DNA of 8,573 bases from NCBI GenBank assembly GCA_030146365.1, contig JASLBU010000093.1, forward strand, positions 1 to 8,573. Reading direction: 5' to 3'. The stretch is from Candidatus Limnocylindria bacterium (GTDB lineage Bacteria > Chloroflexota > Limnocylindria > QHBO01). How positions within the stretch are numbered: the first letter of the stretch is position 1; each line of letters opens with the position of its first letter. This document shows positions 1-4,592 of the stretch, piece after piece. Below the pieces are notes generated by a model that did not search any database, was not told the DNA's origin, and worked only from the letters and a program-made list of their open reading frames with translations. The translations under genes were made by a program, and so were the position numbers.

Positions 1-624
1 AGCGAACTCGACGAGCGTGACCTCCGCACCGAAGTCGCGGTACATGCTGGCCCACTCCACGCCGATCGCCCCGGCCCCCACGATCGTCACCCGACCCGGC
101 ACGTCGTCACGCGCCAGCGCCTCGTCCGACGTGATGATCAGCCGGCCGTCCGGCTCCAGCCCCGGCAGGGAGCGGGGAGCCGAGCCGGTCGCCAGGATCA
201 GGTGATCGGCGGTCGCCTCGACGTCGCCCGACTCGCCGCCCGCGACGCGGACCGTCGTCGGGCCGGTGAGCACGCCGTTGCCCTTCAGCACCGCCACCCG
301 GTTCTTCTTCATCAGGAACTCCACGCCCCCGACGTGCTTCTCGATCACCGCGTCGCGCCGCTTTCCCAGCGCTGCGTAGTCGAGGCCGATGCCCCCGTTC
401 CCCGACAGCCCGAACTCGGCGCCCTGCTCGGTGACCCGGTGGAGGAGGTCCGCGGTTTCAAGCAGTGCCTTGGACGGGATGCAGCCGCGGTTCAGGCACG
501 TGCCGCCAAGGCGGTCGCGCTCCACGAGCCCGACGGAAAGTCCCAGCTGCGAAGCGCGGATCGCGCCGACGTAGCTCATGCCCCCGCCCAGGATGAGCAG
601 GTCGAAACGTTGCTGATCGGCCAT
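1..624 (-). CDS. lpdA: Dihydrolipoamide dehydrogenase (E3), N-terminal 208 residues, cut by window edge
   Basis: Flavoprotein disulfide reductase that reoxidises the dihydrolipoyl group of 2-oxoacid dehydrogenase complexes or the glycine cleavage system, passing electrons through FAD to NAD+; cytosolic. The 208 visible residues show the redox-active disulfide motif GGTCLNRGCIPSK (Cys43 and Cys48), the ATGS FAD-domain motif (about 145-148), and the start of the NAD-binding domain with GAGAIG (183-188) ending in a beta-strand with Glu. CLNxGCIPSK is typical of lipoamide dehydrogenase rather than glutathione or mercuric reductase. Oddity: the N-terminal FAD dinucleotide fold reads GGGMSYVGAIRASQLG, one residue shorter than the usual GxGPxGYxAAIRAAQLG, so the third glycine is absent. 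The ATG at 624 is preceded by GGGAGA (628-633), a close-set Shine-Dalgarno, and follows the thioesterase stop by 20 nt, so the two are probably co-transcribed. The C-terminal dimerisation domain lies outside the window. Confidence 0.93.
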   Translation of the reverse strand, partial: MADQQRFDLLILGGGMSYVGAIRASQLGLSVGLVERDRLGGTCLNRGCIPSKALLETADLLHRVTEQGAEFGLSGNGGIGLDYAALGKRRDAVIEKHVGGVEFLMKKNRVAVLKGNGVLTGPTTVRVAGGESGDVEATADHLILATGSAPRSLPGLEPDGRLIITSDEALARDDVPGRVTIVGAGAIGVEWASMYRDFGAEVTLVEFA

Positions 625-644
625 CGGTCTCCCGTGTGTGTCGT

Positions 645-1106
645 TCAGGTCGCCGCGGCCGGGCTCGGCCGCGGCGCATCGGCCTCGAAGGATCGGCGTT
701 CGTGCGCACCGATGCGTCGGCGCCAGTCGTCCGGTACGCGCATGGAGCGTGCCGCGCTGTAATCGTAGGTGACCAGCACGCTGTCGAGGTCGGCCACGAC
801 GCGGTCATCCGGCGAGGCCGTCATGCGGTGCCGCATCCCGAAGCTGGAGCCGCCGATTCGATGGACCGCCGTCTCCACCACGATCTCCTGGCCCAGGAGG
901 ACCGGCGATCGGAAGTCGATCTCCGCCCGCGCGAGGATCAGCGGCAGCCGCTCGAACGCCTGCTCAGGTTGGAGCACGTCGAGCAGGTAGCGGATCCGGG
1001 CGAGCTCGGCATAGCTGTGGAACACCGCGTTGTTCACATGCCCGAAGGCGTCGATGTCGCGGAAGCGCACCTGCAGGCTCGTGCGGTGGCGATAGGCATC
1101 GGTCAC
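645..1106 (-). CDS. Acyl-CoA thioesterase, hotdog fold (4HBT/YbgC-FadM-like), 153 aa
   Basis: Probable cytosolic thioesterase hydrolysing an acyl-CoA (or acyl-ACP). The N-terminal motif RFRDIDAFGHVNNAVFHSYAELAR (about residues 14-37) is the signature of the 4-hydroxybenzoyl-CoA thioesterase family. By alignment with YbgC, Asp19 is the likely catalytic aspartate and FGHVNN begins the long central hotdog helix. The middle (IDFRSPVLLGQEIVVETAVHRIG, about 63-85) matches the strand pattern of YbgC/FadM proteins, and the length is normal. The C-terminal 25 or so residues are Arg/Ala/Pro-rich and probably disordered. The start is GTG at 1106; a -10-like TAGAAT ends 9 nt upstream, so the leader would be very short. 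It lies directly upstream of lpdA (20-nt gap), which hints at a role in acyl-CoA metabolism, but the substrate cannot be read from sequence. Confidence 0.85.
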   Translation of the reverse strand: MTDAYRHRTSLQVRFRDIDAFGHVNNAVFHSYAELARIRYLLDVLQPEQAFERLPLILARAEIDFRSPVLLGQEIVVETAVHRIGGSSFGMRHRMTASPDDRVVADLDSVLVTYDYSAARSMRVPDDWRRRIGAHERRSFEADAPRPSPAAAT

Positions 1107-1115
1107 GGGAGCCTC

Positions 1116-1121
1116 ATTCTA
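1116..1121 (-). promoter_or_regulatory. -10-like box for thioesterase-lpdA
   Basis: TAGAAT on the minus strand lies 9 nt before the GTG start. No convincing -35 is visible. A transcript starting about 7 nt downstream would have a leader of only a couple of nucleotides. The palindromic repeat at 1147-1189 lies 35-45 bp farther upstream and could be a regulatory site for this operon. Confidence 0.45.
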
Positions 1122-1146
1122 GCCGGAGCGCCGTCGAAGGCTGCCG

Positions 1147-1189
1147 GCGATATACGGTATATACCCTCCCGGATGTCAGCAGCGGTCCG
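1147..1189. repeat. Downstream copy of repeat flanking the toxin-antitoxin cassette; contains a palindrome
   Basis: On the minus strand the order of blocks is GGACCG, GCTGAC (containing the toxin TGA stop), GGAGGG, TATATACCG, TATA, CGC. The same blocks occur in the same order and orientation at 1764-1806. It contains the perfect 10-bp palindrome GGTATATACC (1156-1165), AT-rich in a very GC-rich setting. It could be a second antitoxin operator acting on the thioesterase operon, or one side of a duplication made when the cassette arrived. Confidence 0.55.
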
Positions 1190-1553
1190 GGGTGCGTGCC
1201 GCCGGCGTCGAGCGGAGGAGGTCGGCGTCCTCCGTCGCGAGCGGCAGGTCCAGGTGGCTTGCGAGGGCCGCATATGCCGCCCGGTGGCTCGGCAAGCCGT
1301 GGGCGATCCAGCGCGCGAGCTCCGCCACCGGCGGCCGCTGCAGGTCGAAGCCCAGGCGCCGCAGCTCCGTCCCGATGCGCGCGAGCCGATCCTCCGCAAG
1401 CGGACGGAGGTGCTCCAGAACGTCGTCCGGGAGCTGCGGAGGCCCGACGACAGTGAGGGCGCCGGCCTCGTACTCCTCCCGCAGGCGCCTGCCGGCGCCA
1501 TCGGGCCGGAACCACGACGCGACCACCCCGGCGTCCACGACCACGCGCTTCAT
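1176..1553 (-). CDS. PIN-domain protein, VapC-like toxin (possibly inactive), 125 aa
   Basis: Expected to be the toxin of a type II toxin-antitoxin pair; VapC-type PIN proteins are Mg2+-dependent ribonucleases. The N-terminus MKRVVVDAGVVASWF (Asp7) is the classic first PIN strand, and PPQLPDDVLEHL (38-49) is the region where the family usually has PYEVLN, so the usual Glu is Asp44 here. LPLATEDADLL (103-113) is the final PIN strand with Asp109. The family normally has YDAAYVALA before that strand; here it reads HRAAYAALA, so the third acidic metal ligand is replaced by Arg91. The toxin may therefore be weakened or dead, perhaps kept as a repressor partner. The start ATG (1553) overlaps the antitoxin stop as ATGA, and no Shine-Dalgarno is obvious, so translational coupling is likely. 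Length is normal for VapC. Confidence 0.82.
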   Translation of the reverse strand: MKRVVVDAGVVASWFRPDGAGRRLREEYEAGALTVVGPPQLPDDVLEHLRPLAEDRLARIGTELRRLGFDLQRPPVAELARWIAHGLPSHRAAYAALASHLDLPLATEDADLLRSTPAARTPDRC

Positions 1554-1759
1554 CTGTGGGCCCGGGCGACCAGACCGTCGATCGTGGCCAGCGCGAGGCG
1601 GACCGTCGGATCGGCTCCGGGCCCGATGCCAGCGACGAGATCTGCCTCCGCCAGCTGCGCGAGGTAGGCGCTGCGGCTCACGTTCCGCCTGGCGCACGCA
1701 TCGTCGATGCGCCCCAGGAGCCGCTCTTCGAGCGAGATGAGGACCCGCTTGGCCGGCAT
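1550..1759 (-). CDS. Ribbon-helix-helix (CopG/Arc-type) antitoxin, 69 aa
   Basis: Small DNA-binding protein expected to neutralise the PIN partner and repress its own promoter. MPAKRVLISLEERLLGRIDD (1-20) gives the DNA-contacting beta-strand and first helix, and RRNVSRSAYLAQLAEADL (24-41) gives the turn and second helix of a ribbon-helix-helix fold. The remainder (42-69) would be the toxin-binding tail. The start at 1759 is supported by a -10 box TATACT exactly 7 nt upstream, which makes the mRNA leaderless, consistent with no Shine-Dalgarno. It overlaps the toxin by 4 nt (ATGA) and follows the M20 peptidase stop by 35 nt. The imperfect palindrome just upstream of the -10 is the obvious operator candidate for autorepression. 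Confidence 0.83.
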   Translation of the reverse strand: MPAKRVLISLEERLLGRIDDACARRNVSRSAYLAQLAEADLVAGIGPGADPTVRLALATIDGLVARAHR

Positions 1760-1763
1760 GACC

Positions 1764-1806
1764 GCGAGTATATCCGGTATATATCGGCCCTCCGTCAGCC
1801 GGTCCC
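1764..1806 (-). promoter_or_regulatory. Antitoxin promoter with operator palindrome; upstream copy of the flanking repeat
   Basis: The minus strand carries TATACT (1767-1772) 7 nt before the antitoxin ATG. Immediately upstream is CCGATATATACCGG (1774-1787), a 14-bp palindrome with one mismatched pair. An RHH dimer bound there would cover the promoter spacer. The region shares ordered blocks with 1147-1189 and includes the stop codon of the M20 gene (1795-1797). Confidence 0.6.
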
Positions 1807-2958
1807 GACGTGTGCGATGAGGGCGGCCAGGAGGGTCGTGCGCGGGACGATCGACGCCGTGTCGAGCCATTCGTCGACAGAGTGGTCGTCCCCGCCGACG
1901 GGCCCGAGGCCATCGATCGTCGGAATCCCGAGTGCCGCTGTCGTGTTGGCGTCCGAGGCCCCGCCGGTGGCGGCGTCCCGCAGCTCGAAGCCGAGCGCGG
2001 CGGCGATCTCGGCGGCCCGGGCCACGAGCTCGGCGGAGGCCGCGGTCTTCTCCATCGGAGGATGGCTGGCGATCCGCCGCAGCGCGACGGTGACCCCCTC
2101 CACCGTCGGGTGCTGCGCGAGTCGCTCCACCTCGGCAGCCGCCGCATCGAACGCGCCGGCGGTGGCGGCACGCAGATCGACCTGGAGCTCGCACTGCTCG
2201 GCGACGACGTTCGGCCTCGTCCCGCCACGGACGACCCCCGCGTTGACCGTCACCGTCGGCCAACGGCCGTTGAGGGCGTGGAGGGCGAGCACCTGGTGGG
2301 CCGCCTCCAGGATGGCGGAGCGGCCCTTCTCGGGCTCCACCCCGGCATGCGCCGCCCGGCCGGTGAGCGTCAGCTCGTAGTCGGCGATTCCCTTCCGTGC
2401 GCTCACGATGTCCCCGTTCGCGCGGGCGCACTCGAGGACGAGCACTGCGTCGTGCTCCGGGGCCAGCCGGCGGATGATCGGCGTGCTGAACGGTGAGCCG
2501 ATCTCCTCGTCCGGATTCGCGACGAACGTGATCGGAGGCCGGGAGCCGGCCTCTCGCAGCATGCCGAGCGCGTGGAGCCCAGCCAGCAGGCCGGCCTTCA
2601 TGTCCGTCACGCCCGGCCCGAGGGCTCGGCCGCCATCGAGGCGGAACGGTCGAGCGGCCGCCGTGCCGGGATCGAAGACCGTGTCCATGTGGCCGATGAG
2701 CAGCACGGGCCGTCCCTTCCCCGGGACGCGCCCGACCACCACATCCCCGAGCCGGGTCTCGCCGTCCGCCGGCCGATGGGGGATCCGCTCGACGCTGCCG
2801 TCCTCGGCCTGAAGGGCGTCGGAGACCCGGTCGGCGATGGCGTTCACGCCGTCCGGCGTGTACGAGCCGCAGTCCACGTTCACCATCGCCTCCAGCTCTG
2901 CGAGAAAGTCGGGCAGGCGCGAGGTGGCGGCGCGACCCAGCGCATCGAGGTCCGGCAT
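1795..2958 (-). CDS. M20-family metallopeptidase (carboxypeptidase G2/ArgE-like), 387 aa
   Basis: Predicted cytosolic di-metal (Zn or Co) peptidase or amidohydrolase. Visible M20 site: His90 and Asp92 in GHMDTVF, bridging Asp119 in GPGVTDMKAG, Glu151/Glu152 (general base and metal ligand) in ANPDEEIGS, Glu176 in LECAR, and His359 in GGDDHS. The spacing closely follows carboxypeptidase G2. His204 (AAHAG) lies at the start of the lid/dimerisation domain, about 190-300. All key residues are present, so it should be active. No signal peptide is seen. ATG 2958 is chosen because TATATT sits exactly 7 nt upstream, predicting a leaderless transcript; upstream in-frame starts run into the divergent gene. 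It shares its promoter region with the CphA-like Mur ligase at a cyanophycin locus. A role in cleaving beta-Asp-Arg dipeptides is an inference; acetylornithine- or glutamate-type substrates are alternatives. Confidence 0.88.
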   Translation of the reverse strand: MPDLDALGRAATSRLPDFLAELEAMVNVDCGSYTPDGVNAIADRVSDALQAEDGSVERIPHRPADGETRLGDVVVGRVPGKGRPVLLIGHMDTVFDPGTAAARPFRLDGGRALGPGVTDMKAGLLAGLHALGMLREAGSRPPITFVANPDEEIGSPFSTPIIRRLAPEHDAVLVLECARANGDIVSARKGIADYELTLTGRAAHAGVEPEKGRSAILEAAHQVLALHALNGRWPTVTVNAGVVRGGTRPNVVAEQCELQVDLRAATAGAFDAAAAEVERLAQHPTVEGVTVALRRIASHPPMEKTAASAELVARAAEIAAALGFELRDAATGGASDANTTAALGIPTIDGLGPVGGDDHSVDEWLDTASIVPRTTLLAALIAHVGTG

Positions 2959-2965
2959 GGCGACC

Positions 2966-2973
2966 AATATACT
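2966..2973. promoter_or_regulatory. Divergent leaderless promoter with overlapping -10 boxes
   Basis: Plus strand TATACT (2968-2973) is 7 nt before the ATG at 2981. Minus strand TATATT (2966-2971) is 7 nt before the ATG at 2958. The two hexamers share four base pairs, so only one polymerase can open the site at a time. No -35 consensus is evident on either side; each -35 region would lie inside the opposite gene. Confidence 0.6.
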
Positions 2974-2980
2974 CACGGCC

Positions 2981-4588
2981 ATGCCGCCAAGGGCCGAGCC
3001 ACCCGACTCCGGACTCGAGGTCGAGCTGGTGGAGCTGCGCGTGCTGGATGGGCCCAACCGCTTCACCACGCGCCCGGCCGTGAAGCTCGAGTTCCGCGGC
3101 GACCGACCAGGTGACGCGGGCACCGTGGCCGCCGCTGCCAGCGGGGTCATTCGGCGCCTCCACGTCGCCCTGGACCTCCCCGAGCCGCGGATCGTGACGC
3201 GCCACTCGGTCGACCGCCTTCGCACGGCGATCGCCTTTCCGTGGCGACGCCGGACCATCTCCCAGTCGATCGGCGCGGCCGCCGCGCGCCTGGCCCTGGG
3301 GCGGTCCAACGAGCGCCGGGAGGTGTCGGCCTTGCGGGCCACCGCGCTCGGGCCGATGCCGAACCTGCCGCGGCCCCGGATCCCGATCGTGGCCGTCACC
3401 GGCACGAACGGGAAGAGCACGACGACGCGGCTGATCGCTCACGTGCTCTCGCAGGCGGGGCGCACGGTGGGCATGACCAACTCGGACGGCATCTTCGTGC
3501 GCGGGGAGCTCGTCGAGGCGGGGGACTGGACCGGTTTCGGCGGTGCGGCGCGCATCCTGGCCGAGCCGGGCGTCGACGTTGCGGTCCTCGAGACGGCGCG
3601 CGGGGGAATCCTGCTCCGCGGCATCGGCTACGCGGCGAACGACGTCGGTGTCGTGACGAACGTCAGCGCCGACCATCTCGGACTCCACGGCATCGACACC
3701 CTCGACGAGCTGGCGGAGGTGAAGAGCACCGTCGTCCGCATCACCAAGCGCGGTGGATGGGCGGTGCTGAACGCCGATGACGAGCGCGTCTGGGAGATGC
3801 GGCGACGCACGCAGGCGCGGCTCTACCCGTTCAGCATGTCGGTGAAGTCGCCCGCCACCGAGGCCGCGCTCGACGCGGGGGGTCGCGCCGCCGTGCTGGA
3901 ACGGGGATGGATCGTCCTCCGTGGCGCTGGCCGCCGGCCACGCCGCCTGGTCGAGGCCGGCACGCTGCCGGTGACCTTTGCGGGCCTGTCCCGCTACAAC
4001 GTTGCCAACGCCCTGGCGGCCGCGGCCGCCTGCGATGCGCTCGAGCTGGCCCACGACGAGATCGCGGCCGGGCTCTCTTCGTTCGGAGCGGATGCCGCGA
4101 CGAACCCGGGCCGGCTGAACCTGTACGAGCGCCGGGGGTTGTTCGCGCTCGTGGACTTCGCACACAACGAGGCCGGCATGGTCGGACTGATGGACGTCGC
4201 CCGCGCGGTGGCGCGCGGCCATCGGGTCCGGCTGGCGTTCGGCACCGCTGGCGACCGAACCGACGAGATCCTTCATCGCCTGGGCGTGGTGGCCGGGGGT
4301 GCGGACGACCTCGTGATCGCCGAGAAGGAGCACTACCTCCGCGGGCGCGACCTGCACGAGATGAACGAGCTGCTGCGCGCGGGGGCGCGTGAGGGCGGAT
4401 ACGCGGAGGAGGTCCCGTCGGAGGGCTCCGAGCTGGCGGCATTGCAGGCGCTGATCGCCCGCGCGAAGCGGGGCGACGTCTGCGTCGTGATGGCGCACGT
4501 CGAGCGAGCGGAGCTCTTTCGCTGGCTGGAGAGCGAGGGCTTTCGTCAGGTGGGCGTGGAGCGCATCCGACAGCACCTCGCCGGCTGA
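2981..4588 (+). CDS. Cyanophycin synthetase-like Mur ligase without ATP-grasp domain, 535 aa
   Basis: An ATP-dependent amide ligase related to the C-terminal half of cyanophycin synthetase. Residues 12-40 (ELVELRVLDGPNRF then RPAVKLEF) resemble the CphA N-terminus (RVYRGPNYW then AIKLVV). About 45-110 look like a shrunken N domain, and the roughly 260-residue ATP-grasp domain is missing. The Mur half follows: P-loop VAVTGTNGKST (137-147), ETARGGIL (204-211), SADHLGLHGIDTLDELAEVKS (229-249), LNADD (263-267), NPGRLN (375-380), VDFAHNEAGM (391-400) and TAGDRTDEI (422-430). These correspond block for block to the neighbouring CphA. In CphA the Mur half adds Arg to the beta-carboxyl of Asp. Here the substrate is unknown; an arginine-adding partner of CphA, or a ligase for another peptide, are possibilities. 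The start is set by TATACT 7 nt upstream. The stop lies 4 bp from the convergent cphA stop. Confidence 0.85.
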   Translation: MPPRAEPPDSGLEVELVELRVLDGPNRFTTRPAVKLEFRGDRPGDAGTVAAAASGVIRRLHVALDLPEPRIVTRHSVDRLRTAIAFPWRRRTISQSIGAAAARLALGRSNERREVSALRATALGPMPNLPRPRIPIVAVTGTNGKSTTTRLIAHVLSQAGRTVGMTNSDGIFVRGELVEAGDWTGFGGAARILAEPGVDVAVLETARGGILLRGIGYAANDVGVVTNVSADHLGLHGIDTLDELAEVKSTVVRITKRGGWAVLNADDERVWEMRRRTQARLYPFSMSVKSPATEAALDAGGRAAVLERGWIVLRGAGRRPRRLVEAGTLPVTFAGLSRYNVANALAAAAACDALELAHDEIAAGLSSFGADAATNPGRLNLYERRGLFALVDFAHNEAGMVGLMDVARAVARGHRVRLAFGTAGDRTDEILHRLGVVAGGADDLVIAEKEHYLRGRDLHEMNELLRAGAREGGYAEEVPSEGSELAALQALIARAKRGDVCVVMAHVERAELFRWLESEGFRQVGVERIRQHLAG

Positions 4589-4592
4589 GGAA

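Noticed and set aside
2966..2973. Antitoxin operator at the divergent M20/Mur promoter
   Set aside because: The site shares the ATATACTC -10 block with the antitoxin promoter but lacks the TATATACCG palindrome, so direct antitoxin control is not supported.
2837..2980. Mur-ligase start 48 codons further upstream
   Set aside because: It would overlap the M20 coding region extensively and run through both -10 boxes. The ATG at 2981 fits the leaderless spacing and the start of CphA-like similarity.
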